Source: Clostridium sp. AM49-4BH
GTDB lineage: Bacteria > Bacillota > Clostridia > Lachnospirales > Lachnospiraceae
Assembly (NCBI RefSeq): GCF_003478335.1
Contig: NZ_QUFB01000028.1
Span: 1 to 40,723, forward strand
DNA: 40,723 nt
Direction: 5' to 3'
Shown here: positions 1 to 7,232 of the stretch, piece after piece
How the letters are laid out: each line of letters starts with the position of its first letter
Position numbering within the stretch: the first letter of the stretch is position 1
Program-made: the position numbers and the translations under genes
The notes under the pieces: generated by a model
What the model was told of the DNA's origin: nothing
Database searches by the model: none
Seen by the model: only the letters and a program-made list of their open reading frames with translations

Positions 1-54
1 TTCAGTACCCGATACATCGAAATGCTCATAGCTATGGTTTATTCGCTGAGATAA
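1..54 (+). CDS. 3' end of an unidentified gene (cut by window edge)
   Basis: An open frame enters from the window edge and stops at TAA 52-54. Only 17 residues are visible, ending in MLIAMVYSLR, which is too few to identify. By position it could be the upstream member of the resistance operon that follows, for example a permease or ArsR-type regulator, but that is only a guess from gene order. It may also not be a gene at all. Confidence 0.22.
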   Translation, partial: FSTRYIEMLIAMVYSLR

Positions 55-118
55 AAAGGTTGAGAAACCCTGAATTTTCAATAAAAAACACTTGATTATA
101 TGAGGAGGATAACTGATT

Positions 119-472
119 ATGGCATTATTTGGATTAGGAAAAAAGAAAGAAGAAACAAAGTCGTTATGTTGCTGTGGCGGAACCTGCACGCCTGACACAA
201 TGGAAAAGGCAGAAGAAAAGAAAACAGGTATGGGAGTAAAGGTTCTTGGTGGTGGTTGTGCAAAGTGTAATCAACTTGAAGCTGCGACAGTAGAAGCATT
301 AACCGAGTTAGGTATGGATACAACTATTGAACATATCAAAGACTGGGGAGAAATTGCCTCCTATGGAGTAATGACAACTCCTGCTTTAGTGATAGACGGA
401 AAAGTTGTTTCCTTTGGAAAGGTATTAAAGAAAGATGAGGTTGTAAAAATTCTTAAAGAGGTCAGAGGCTAA
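119..472 (+). CDS. Thioredoxin-fold small redox protein (redox-active disulfide protein 2 type)
   Basis: 117 residues. After a basic N-terminal stretch with a Cys cluster (C17, C18, C19, C23), residues 40-115 read as a compact thioredoxin fold with the redox motif CAKC at 47-50 and the cis-proline region MTTPALVIDGK. This matches the small archaeal/bacterial 'redox-active disulfide protein 2' family. The family is commonly found beside a membrane permease and ArsC-like genes, where a thiol-recycling role is supposed. The start has a GAGGAGG site about 11 nt upstream. Its stop overlaps the ATG of the next gene by one base (TAATG), so the two are probably translationally coupled. The Cys-rich N-terminal extension is additional to the core fold and could bind metal; that is inference. 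Confidence 0.8.
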   Translation: MALFGLGKKKEETKSLCCCGGTCTPDTMEKAEEKKTGMGVKVLGGGCAKCNQLEAATVEALTELGMDTTIEHIKDWGEIASYGVMTTPALVIDGKVVSFGKVLKKDEVVKILKEVRG

Positions 473-879
473 TGGAAAAGAAGAAAATTGCTTTTATTTG
501 TGTTCATAACTCATGTCGAAGTCAAATAGCTGAGGCATTAGGGAATCATTTGAGAGGTAATGATTTTGAATGTTACTCCTGTGGTACAGAAACGAAGCCA
601 CAGATAAATCAGGATGCGGTCAGACTGATGAAAGAACTATATGGGATTGATATGGAAGAGAAACAGTTTAGTAAAACTTATGATAGAATTCCGACACCCG
701 ATATTGCGATTTCAATGGGATGTGATGTAGGATGTCCGTATATTGGCAGAGCATTTGATGATAACTGGAGTTTACCAGACCCAACAGGACAAGGTGATGA
801 AGTCTTTAAAGAAGTAATCAAGCAAATTGAGAGAAAAATTTGGACCATCAGCTATGACTTGACAAAAAATGAAGATTAG
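472..879 (+). CDS. arsC: Arsenate reductase of the low-molecular-weight phosphatase fold (ArsC-like)
   Basis: 135 residues. The N-terminus carries the phosphatase loop C10-x5-R16 (CVHNSCRS), and the general-acid loop LPDPTG has Asp103. Cys84 and Cys88 in MGCDVGCP could serve as the resolving thiols of a thioredoxin-linked ArsC relay. The family reduces arsenate to arsenite in the cytoplasm, or acts as a tyrosine phosphatase. The neighbouring CxxC protein is a plausible electron partner. The gene starts on the stop codon of that neighbour. An arsenite exporter is not visible in the window, so the arsenic role is probable rather than proven. Confidence 0.8.
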   Translation: MEKKKIAFICVHNSCRSQIAEALGNHLRGNDFECYSCGTETKPQINQDAVRLMKELYGIDMEEKQFSKTYDRIPTPDIAISMGCDVGCPYIGRAFDDNWSLPDPTGQGDEVFKEVIKQIERKIWTISYDLTKNED

Positions 880-891
880 AGTAAACTACTA

Positions 892-1362
892 ATGTTCAAA
901 AACGAACAGTTCAAAATGAAAGAAGATGTGTTTGTGAAAAATTATTTTGCACATTGTGTTGATGTAGAAGAATTGTATGAAAATATGGTATCTCCTGTTT
1001 GTGAAAAATACGAATTGACCTATATGGAGTTTACAGTTCTTATGTTTTTAGCAAATAATCCCCAGTATGATACAGCTACTCAAATTGTTAGATATCGTCA
1101 TCTTGCTAAATCCCATGTATCTGTTTCCATTCGTTCCTTACAGGAAAGAGGATTGGTGTTAGGTGAACATAGGGAAGGAAATCACAGAACCATTCACTTA
1201 AGTGTGGCTGACAAAGCAAGAGATATAATTGCGGATGGGCGTGTGGCGCAAGGCAAATTTTGTGAAATAGTATTCGCGGGATTTTCAAAAGAAGAAATAG
1301 AAGCCCTATATAGGTTTACAGAGCAAGTAAACAGAAATATCAAAGAATATTTGAATGATTAG
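892..1362 (+). CDS. MarR-family transcriptional regulator
   Basis: 156 residues with a winged-helix core of the MarR type: a helical N-terminus, the recognition region HLAKSHVSVSIRSLQERGLV at about 67-86, and a wing around EHREGNHRTIHLS. Such proteins usually repress an adjacent exporter and release DNA on binding a small molecule. Here the MATE gene starts 12 bases after its stop, which fits that pairing. The ribosome site before ATG 892 is poor; a second in-frame ATG lies at 916. The regulated operator was not identified. Confidence 0.82.
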   Translation: MFKNEQFKMKEDVFVKNYFAHCVDVEELYENMVSPVCEKYELTYMEFTVLMFLANNPQYDTATQIVRYRHLAKSHVSVSIRSLQERGLVLGEHREGNHRTIHLSVADKARDIIADGRVAQGKFCEIVFAGFSKEEIEALYRFTEQVNRNIKEYLND

Positions 1363-1374
1363 GAGATGTTTATC

Positions 1375-2736
1375 GTGGAAAATAGCAAGGATTTTTTAGG
1401 TACGCAGCCCGTTGGAAAACTGCTTTTTAAGTTGGCAATTCCTACGGTGATAGCACAGTTGATCAATATGTTGTATAACATTGTTGATAGAATCTTTATC
1501 GGTCATATACCGGATGCAGGCAGTCTTGCTCTGACGGGTGTCGGTGTGACCATGCCTATTATTATGATTGTGTCGGCATTTGCAGGACTTGTAAGTTCAG
1601 GAGGTGCGCCACGTGCTTCTATTTCGATGGGAAAAGGAGATATGGACAGTGCAGAGCAAACGCTTGGTGGATGTTTTCTTTTACAGGTAATTGTTTCAAT
1701 CATTCTGACAGTGGTACTTTTACTGTTTGGAGAAAATTTGCTGTTAGCTTTTGGAGCCAGTGAGAACACCATTTCGTATGCTGCTTCATATCTGAATATT
1801 TATGCTTATGGAACGTTATTTGTGCAGTTGACCTTGGGCATGAATGCATTTGTAACTGCTGAAGGGTTTACAAGGATATCCATGGTATCCGTTGCTATCG
1901 GAGCAATTCTAAACATTGTGCTTGATCCGATTATGATTTTTGGATTAAATATGGGTGTTCGTGGTGCTGCTTTGGCAACTGTTATTTCGCAGGCAGTTTC
2001 ATGTATCGTCGTTGTGGCATTTTTGTGCAGTAAGAAATCAATACTTAGACTGAAACGTAAGAATTTGAATATAAAGCCCAAAGTTGTGTTCCCATGCATA
2101 GCACTTGGAACCGCAGCATTTATTATGCAGGCGAGTGAGAGCGTTATATCCGTATGCTTCAATTCTTCCCTGCTGAAATATGGCGGAGATATTGCGGTAG
2201 GTGCAATGACGATTCTTACCAGTGTCATGCAGTTTGCAATGCTTCCTTTACAGGGAATTGCACAGGGAGCGCAGCCAATTACAAGCTATAATTATGGAGC
2301 AAACAATACGGAACGTGTAAAAAAGACTTTTCGTGTTTTATTAACTACATGTCTGATTTATTCTGTCACACTTTGGCTGGCGGTAATGCTTTTGCCACAA
2401 TTCTTTGTAAGTATTTTTACTCCGGAGACAGCGATGATCGAGTTTGCATCAAAAGCTCTGCGTATCTATATGGCAGTCATGTTTTTATTTGGTATTCAGA
2501 TTGCATGCCAAATGACCTTTACAGCTCTTGGCAATGCGGCAAGTTCTATCATTGTGGCAGTTACAAGAAAATTTATTCTGCTGTTACCATTGATTTATAT
2601 TATGCCACATATGGTTTCAGACAAAACCATGGGTGTTTACCTTGCAGAGCCGGTAGCAGATTTCATAGCAGTAACCTTTACTGCAATTTTGTTTTATTTC
2701 CAGTTTAGGAAAGCGATGAACAAGATTGAATCATAG
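1375..2736 (+). CDS. MATE-family multidrug/sodium antiporter
   Basis: About 453 residues with some 12 hydrophobic segments and the typical MATE opening (GTQPVGKLLFKLAIPTVIAQ) and internal repeat (GIAQGAQPITSYNYGA). It is predicted to export cationic drugs in exchange for Na+ or H+. An ATG at 1366 directly abuts the AGGAG at 1361-1365, which leaves no spacer. The GTG at 1375 is therefore the better start, with 9 bases of spacing. The gene is probably co-transcribed with and repressed by the MarR gene just upstream. A strong terminator follows at 2743. Confidence 0.87.
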   Translation: MENSKDFLGTQPVGKLLFKLAIPTVIAQLINMLYNIVDRIFIGHIPDAGSLALTGVGVTMPIIMIVSAFAGLVSSGGAPRASISMGKGDMDSAEQTLGGCFLLQVIVSIILTVVLLLFGENLLLAFGASENTISYAASYLNIYAYGTLFVQLTLGMNAFVTAEGFTRISMVSVAIGAILNIVLDPIMIFGLNMGVRGAALATVISQAVSCIVVVAFLCSKKSILRLKRKNLNIKPKVVFPCIALGTAAFIMQASESVISVCFNSSLLKYGGDIAVGAMTILTSVMQFAMLPLQGIAQGAQPITSYNYGANNTERVKKTFRVLLTTCLIYSVTLWLAVMLLPQFFVSIFTPETAMIEFASKALRIYMAVMFLFGIQIACQMTFTALGNAASSIIVAVTRKFILLLPLIYIMPHMVSDKTMGVYLAEPVADFIAVTFTAILFYFQFRKAMNKIES

Positions 2737-2742
2737 TTTATA

Positions 2743-2781
2743 TAGTCGTTAAGGAGAATTTCTTCTTGACGGCTATTTTTG
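2743..2781 (+). terminator. Rho-independent terminator after the MATE gene
   Basis: A 16-bp stem with a few G-U or mismatched positions (left arm 2743-2758, right arm 2760-2775) is followed by a T run from 2776. It closes the resistance operon. Confidence 0.8.
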
Positions 2782-2855
2782 TTTATAAAAAAATAATAAG
2801 TATTGGATTGACAAGTATCCGAAATCAGACTAAGAAAGGAAGGTGTTATGAATAA

Positions 2856-3290
2856 AGTTTCACAGTTACAATTAGAACGTATGAGGTATATGAGTCCATC
2901 TATAAGCAGGCAAAGTCATCAATATATGTTGTTGATAATTATATTGGATTAAGAACGCTGGTACACCTTAAGAATTCTCCGACCGGAGTAAATATTACTT
3001 TGTTCAGCGATAATGTTGGAAATAATAAACTTCATAATATAGAATTTACGGATTTTTGCAAAGAATATCCATCCGTAAAAATATCAATGAAAAAGACAGG
3101 AGGTATATTTCATGATCGATTTATAGTGTTGGATTATGGAACTGCAGATGAAAGGTTTTTCTTATGTGGTGCTTCGTCAAGGGATGCAGGAGCTAGAATA
3201 ACCAGTATTGTTGAAGATTATGGAATATCTAAATATGCCCCTGTGATTGCCACACTGTTAAAAAATCCGATGTTGATTTTACCACAATAG
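2856..3290 (+). pseudogene. Remnant of a PLD-like C-terminal domain protein
   Basis: The reading frame that ends at 3290 is open back to about 2856, but it has no start codon with a ribosome site. An ATG at 2848 with a good AGGAAGG site lies in a different frame and stops after 34 codons. The readable part includes YKQAKSSIYVVDNYIG, LKNSPTGVNITLFSDN and FHDRFIVLD. These resemble the phospholipase-D-like C-terminal part found in some ORF6N/RhuM-type phage-related proteins. The N-terminal half is missing, so this is a 5'-deleted, frameshifted fragment. Confidence 0.55.
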
Positions 3291-3305
3291 GGGGGAGTGA
3301 ATGTA

Positions 3306-3680
3306 TTGGAAAAGAAAACAAAATGCTACATATATACTTGTGTATCAACAGCAATTCAGGTTGATGGTTACAGCTTGGATGTACAGAAGGACAAGCTTTG
3401 AAAATATGCAGAATTCCAGGATATGGAGATTGTAGAAGAATATTACGATGAAGGGCTTTCCGGTAAGAATATAAAAGGTCGTCAGGAATTTATGCGGATG
3501 CTGAATGATATTGAAGATGGCAAGGACGGAGTTGATTTCGTCCTGGTATTTAAATTATCCCGATTTGGCAGAAATGCAGCGGATGTACTCAGCTCTTTAC
3601 AGATTATGCAGGATTATGGAGTGAATCTTATTTGTGTAAAAGATGGAATTGACGGTTCAAAAGAAGCTGGAAAATGGTGA
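3306..3680 (+). pseudogene. Broken serine recombinase, N-terminal catalytic fragment
   Basis: From TTG 3306 (GGGGGGAG upstream) the frame reads as the resolvase domain of a large serine recombinase: YIYTCVSTAIQVDGYSLD, then YYDEGLSGKNIKGRQEF, FKLSRFGRNAADVLSSLQ and GVNLICVKDGID. An in-frame TGA lies at 3399-3401, where relatives usually have Arg before KYAEF. The conserved YTRVST arginine is Cys. The protein stops at 3680 before the recombinase and zinc-ribbon domains. Both single changes are C-to-T type transitions, consistent with decay. It marks a former integrated element. Confidence 0.72.
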
Positions 3681-3834
3681 ACTTGTTATTACAGAGGATG
3701 TTACTGCATATCTATTAACTTTATCTGGGTCACTGTGGTTTCTGAGTGGCCCGGAGAAACAGAGTATAGATACATTATTTTTATGGAAAAAAGGTAAGAT
3801 TGCTCGTATAATGAGTTTAGAAAATTTTAAGTAA
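3643..3834 (+). CDS. Short unidentified ORF joined to recombinase decay point
   Basis: 63 residues in a different frame, overlapping the end of the recombinase fragment. The part after residue 8 (LENGELVITEDVTAYLLTLS onward) does not resemble a recombinase and is not recognised. It is most likely the 3' remnant of another gene fused to the recombinase by deletion. No ribosome site is evident at ATG 3643. Expression is doubtful. Confidence 0.25.
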   Translation: MELTVQKKLENGELVITEDVTAYLLTLSGSLWFLSGPEKQSIDTLFLWKKGKIARIMSLENFK

Positions 3835-3883
3835 ACAATGGATTGGAGCTTGGACGCAGACCGTTTGCAGAATGGAGATTAAA

Positions 3884-4246
3884 ATGAAGTTACGAAATGT
3901 GCTTATTGTTGTTAAAGATATAGAACAATCCAAGAAGTATTACCATGACTTATTTGGTCTGGAAATGCTTTTGGATAATGGTGGAAATATGATTCTTTCC
4001 GAGGGGCTTGTGCTTCAGGAAGAGGAATGTTGGAAAGATTTTTTGCAGGAGGATGTTCTGCCAAGAAATAATCATAGTGAGCTTTATTTTGAGGAGGCAG
4101 AGATAGAAAGTTTTGTGGACAAATTGGAACGCCTATATCCGGAAACAGAGTATGTTAATCCGTTGACGACACATAGTTGGGGACAGAAAGTCATTCGTTT
4201 TTATGATCTTGATGGGAATTTGATCGAAGTGGGAACACCGGTATAA
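3884..4246 (+). CDS. Glyoxalase/bleomycin-resistance (VOC) fold protein
   Basis: 120 residues with the two beta-alpha-beta-beta-beta modules of the VOC superfamily: KLRNVLIVVKDIEQSKKYYH at the start and KVIRFYDLDGNLIEVGTPV at the end, where the final Glu is the usual metal-ligand position. Members act as metal-dependent lyases, dioxygenases or drug-binding proteins; the substrate cannot be told. ATG 3884 has GGAG 6 bases upstream and is preferred over ATG 3872. It is an intact gene inside an otherwise decayed region, so it may be mobile-element cargo. Confidence 0.75.
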   Translation: MKLRNVLIVVKDIEQSKKYYHDLFGLEMLLDNGGNMILSEGLVLQEEECWKDFLQEDVLPRNNHSELYFEEAEIESFVDKLERLYPETEYVNPLTTHSWGQKVIRFYDLDGNLIEVGTPV

Positions 4247-4411
4247 GGCGATTTGACGGGACAGCGATCAAAAACACAATTGGTGGCACAAAACGTCAAA
4301 TGCAGGCATTGTTGGCAATCTTACAATTAGGACTGCAATTACCATACAGCAAGTGTTAAAATAAAACATAGTTGATTATTCGACTTAGAATCTTAGAGGA
4401 GGGAATCCTAT
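4247..4411 (+). other. Gene-poor stretch with a possible coding remnant
   Basis: A short open frame (about 4251-4360, ending in QLGLQLPYSKC) without start or ribosome site may be the tail of a lost gene. It is not recognised. A GAGGAGGG ribosome site for the next gene lies near 4396. Confidence 0.25.
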
Positions 4412-5035
4412 TTGAAAAAGAAAAAAGACGAAGTAACTATTCGTTCCAGTGCAGCAGAATACTTAACCTATGTTGCCTCTGTCGGTGATCAGCAGGACAG
4501 TATTGAGCTGCGCTACGAGAATGAGAATATATGGCTGACACAGAAGATGATGGCTACACTATATGACATTGGTTTGCCAACGATAAATGAACATATTAAA
4601 AAGATTTATGCAGATAGTGAATTAGAAGAGTCTGCAACTATCCGGAATTTCCGGATAGTTCAAACTGAGGGTTCGCGTCAGGTGTCTCGTGATACAAAGC
4701 ATTATAATCTTCAAATGATCATTGCGGTCGGATTCAAGGTGAACAATGAGCGAGCAGTGCAGTTTCGTAAATGGGCCAACAGCATTGTCAAGGACTATAC
4801 CATCAAAGGCTGGGTTATGGATGATGAGCGTCTGAAAAATGGTGGTTCCGTACTTACAGTAGAATATTTCGACCGTTTGCTTGAGCAGATTCGTGAAATC
4901 CGCCTCTCTGAGCGCAGATTTTATCAAAAGATAACAGACATCTATGCGACAGCTCTTGATTATGACCGAACAGCAAAAACATGTAAAATGATTAAAAATG
5001 TGAAGGTGACGGAGGTGTCGAACCATTATGAGTAA
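4412..5035 (+). pseudogene. rhuM: RhuM-family protein, C-terminally truncated
   Basis: From TTG 4412 (GAGGAGGG upstream) 207 residues match the RhuM family: IWLTQKMMATLYDI (helix-turn-helix-like), TIRNFRIVQTEGSRQVSR, HYNLQMIIAVGFKVNNERAVQFRKWA and DIYATALDYD. The intact RhuM at 5492-6505 has 339 residues. Here homology stops after DYDRTAKTCK, and about 130 residues including the HGxTAAEVI segment are missing. The last 15 residues (MIKNVKVTEVSNHYE) look foreign and could be the tail of a HigB-type toxin gene, since a HigA-like gene starts at 5028. RhuM function is unknown; it was named from a Salmonella pathogenicity island. Confidence 0.7.
4636..4660. repeat. Perfect 12-1-12 palindrome inside the truncated rhuM
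   Basis: Left arm AACTATCCGGAA (4636-4647), central T at 4648, right arm TTCCGGATAGTT (4649-4660). It covers codons for T-I-R-N-F-R-I-V. It could be a DNA-binding site or an mRNA hairpin. Confidence 0.9.
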
Positions 5036-5318
5036 TGTGAAGGAATACAAAGATGTAGTGGCATTTCACCCTGGATATTATATTGCAGATATTATTGACG
5101 ATATGGAAATAAGTCAGAATGAGTTTGCCACAAGGATGGGAACAACAGCAAAGACATTAAGTAAGTTGATCAATGGGCAGGCTAATATTTCAAATGACTT
5201 AGCAAAGAAGCTTTCTGTAATGCTTGGAACGAGTGTAGAAGTTTGGCAGAATTTACAGAATACTTATGATCAAAAGTTGATTGAGATACAGCAGGTTAGC
5301 CTGTTTGCTCATGTGTAA
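5028..5318 (+). CDS. HigA-type antitoxin / XRE helix-turn-helix protein, short form
   Basis: 96 residues. The sequence FHPGYYIADIIDDMEISQNE followed by FATRMGTTAKTLSKLINGQ and the closing EVWQNLQNTYDQKL is typical of the HigA/VapI branch of XRE DNA-binding antitoxins. ATG 5028 has GGAGGTG at 5011-5017 and overlaps the upstream frame. No intact HigB toxin is present upstream, where the coding sequence is a truncated rhuM. Many clostridial relatives are much longer, and degenerate sequence follows to 5485. This may be an orphan or a remnant. Confidence 0.68.
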   Translation: MSNVKEYKDVVAFHPGYYIADIIDDMEISQNEFATRMGTTAKTLSKLINGQANISNDLAKKLSVMLGTSVEVWQNLQNTYDQKLIEIQQVSLFAHV

Positions 5319-5491
5319 GATGTGGACATTGCTTAAGTACTTTGTTGATTAATTTGGTTAATCCGGATTTGAATCTTGGGAAAAGTTTTGGTTGAACAGA
5401 GGTTTGGATGATGATAAGATTTAGTTGGGGCAATAGTGAACACATGAGTTCACATTTCATAACTAAGAAGTAATGGATTGGAGAAGTGCTT

Positions 5492-6505
5492 ATGGCAGAT
5501 AAAATTGGAACCGATGAATATGGGGAAATACTTATATATCAGACTGATGATGGGCAGACAAATATAGAAGTTAAAATAGAAGATGATACAGTATGGCTGA
5601 CACAACAGCAGATGTCAGAATTATTCCAAACTTCTCGAACAAATGTAGTAGAACATATTAAGCATATTTATGAGGAGGGTGAATTAGACGAAATTTCAAC
5701 CTGTCGGAATTTCCGACAGGTTCGAAAAGAAGGAAATCGTGAGGTGACAAGGCAGATTCCTCATTATAATCTTGATATGATAATATCTCTTGGATACCGT
5801 ATTAAATCAGTGATTGCAACAAGATTCAGGCAGTGGGCAACAAAGCGGTTAAAAGAATATATGATTAAGGGATTTACGATAGATGACGAGCGTTTGAAAG
5901 GAAATGGTGGAGGAAATTACTGGAAAGAGTTACTTGACAGAATCAGGGATATAAGATCTTCAGAAAAGGTCTTGTATCGTCAGGTTCTTGATTTGTATGC
6001 TACGAGTGTAGATTACAATCCTCATAGCGAAGAGTCTGTTAGATTCTTTAAAATTGTTCAGAATAAACTTCACTATGCAGCACATGGTCATACTGCGGCA
6101 GAGGTTATATATCAGCGGGCAGATGCAGAAAAGCCATTTATGGGGCTTACTTCATTTGCCGGAGAGTTACCGGCATTAAAGGATATAGGAATTGCAAAGA
6201 AATATCTTGAAGAAAATGAACTCAAAGTATTAAACAATCTTGTTTCTGGTTATTTTGATCTGGCTGAAATTAATGCAATTGAGCATAAGCCAATGTATAT
6301 GGATGATTATGTTAAGCAGCTGGATAGCGTGTTGTCATCCGGAAATAGAAAACTTTTAACTGGAGTTGGTTCTGTAAGTCATAAACAGGCGTTGGAGAAA
6401 GCAAAGTCAGAATACAGAAAATATCAGGAGATTACTTTGACGCCAGTCGAAAAAGCATATCTTGAAAGCATTAAAGAAGTTTCCAAGGAAGTGAAAAGGA
6501 GATAA
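5492..6505 (+). CDS. rhuM: RhuM-family protein (intact)
   Basis: 337 residues from ATG 5492, which has GGAG at 5480-5483 and 8 bases of spacing (a GTG at 5486 is less likely). Order of conserved parts: a beta-rich N-terminus; VWLTQQQMSELFQTSRTNVV (HTH-like, DNA-binding probable); STCRNFRQVRKEGNREVTR; HYNLDMIISLGYRIKS; FRQWATKRLKEYMIKGFTID; and the C-terminal HGHTAAEVIYQRAD with KHKPMYMDDYVKQLD-like helices. The family (COG3943) is common next to mobile elements and restriction or toxin genes, but its biochemistry is unknown. A perfect palindrome lies inside at 5698-5722, matching one in the truncated copy. Confidence 0.85.
   Translation: MADKIGTDEYGEILIYQTDDGQTNIEVKIEDDTVWLTQQQMSELFQTSRTNVVEHIKHIYEEGELDEISTCRNFRQVRKEGNREVTRQIPHYNLDMIISLGYRIKSVIATRFRQWATKRLKEYMIKGFTIDDERLKGNGGGNYWKELLDRIRDIRSSEKVLYRQVLDLYATSVDYNPHSEESVRFFKIVQNKLHYAAHGHTAAEVIYQRADAEKPFMGLTSFAGELPALKDIGIAKKYLEENELKVLNNLVSGYFDLAEINAIEHKPMYMDDYVKQLDSVLSSGNRKLLTGVGSVSHKQALEKAKSEYRKYQEITLTPVEKAYLESIKEVSKEVKRR
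5698..5722. repeat. Perfect 12-1-12 palindrome inside the intact rhuM
   Basis: Left arm AACCTGTCGGAA (5698-5709), central T at 5710, right arm TTCCGACAGGTT (5711-5722). It sits at the same codons (T-C-R-N-F-R-Q-V) as the palindrome of the other rhuM copy. The arms differ between copies but remain self-complementary. Confidence 0.9.
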
Positions 6506-6606
6506 CATGAGATTGCATACATATTATGTGTTTTAAATTGGGGAAACAGTGTTTACCAAATTAAACAAGTCAGATTATTACTTGAGGAAGGACAAGAGGA
6601 TAACAA

Positions 6607-7197
6607 ATGAGCAAAAAAATACACAGAGTGCCGGTTGTTCTTGATGCAGGAGAAATTAAGGATTTGCCACCGGAAGATATTCGGATGATTTTAAGAGGTG
6701 CAGATGAACTGATTTTTACCGGTGGGAGAAACATGCTTGCCAAACTATTAAAAGGTTCCAAGGATAAAAAGATATTGGAATACAAACTGAATGAATGCCC
6801 GGCGTATGGATATTATCATAACCTAAAACTAAATGATATTAGCAAATGTGTTGATTGGATGATTGAGAAAGATTACCTCAGGATTAAGTATGATTATCGA
6901 CTTCCTTTATTGGTGTTTTCCGAACAAGGATGGGAGATAGAAAAGGAAACATTTGCGGAAGAACTTTATCAAAGATTTTGTTTGGATGTTAAAGAAAAAC
7001 ATGCCCGTGTCATTTTTGAATTGAAAGAGGTAAATAGACAGGTTGTTTTGCGTGTGCTTGACAAAATAGAGGCAGAAGGAACAGATGAATTTCTAGCTTG
7101 CTTAGAAGCGTGGAGACGAATGGAAGTGAAAAAAGTTGCAGCACGGATCACAGATGTTGAAACTACGATTAAAAACAGAACAAACCTATCAGAATAG
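6607..7197 (+). CDS. RQC-minor-1 family DNA-binding protein
   Basis: 196 residues from ATG 6607. The opening KIHRVPVVLDAGEIKDLPPE, ILRGADELIFTGGRNMLAKL and LLKGSKDKKILEY, then a winged-helix-like core (YGYYHNLKLNDISKCVDWMI, DYLRIKYDYRLPLLVFSEQG), fit the 'RQC-minor-1' group. This is a free-standing relative of the RecQ C-terminal (RQC) domain, which binds DNA ends or forks in helicases. No helicase domain is present. Partner and target are unknown. It sits between RhuM and a membrane protein, at the edge of the accessory region. Confidence 0.7.
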   Translation: MSKKIHRVPVVLDAGEIKDLPPEDIRMILRGADELIFTGGRNMLAKLLKGSKDKKILEYKLNECPAYGYYHNLKLNDISKCVDWMIEKDYLRIKYDYRLPLLVFSEQGWEIEKETFAEELYQRFCLDVKEKHARVIFELKEVNRQVVLRVLDKIEAEGTDEFLACLEAWRRMEVKKVAARITDVETTIKNRTNLSE

Positions 7198-7232
7198 AAA
7201 ATGAGTTTGATTTTTTAACGGAGGACGGTACA

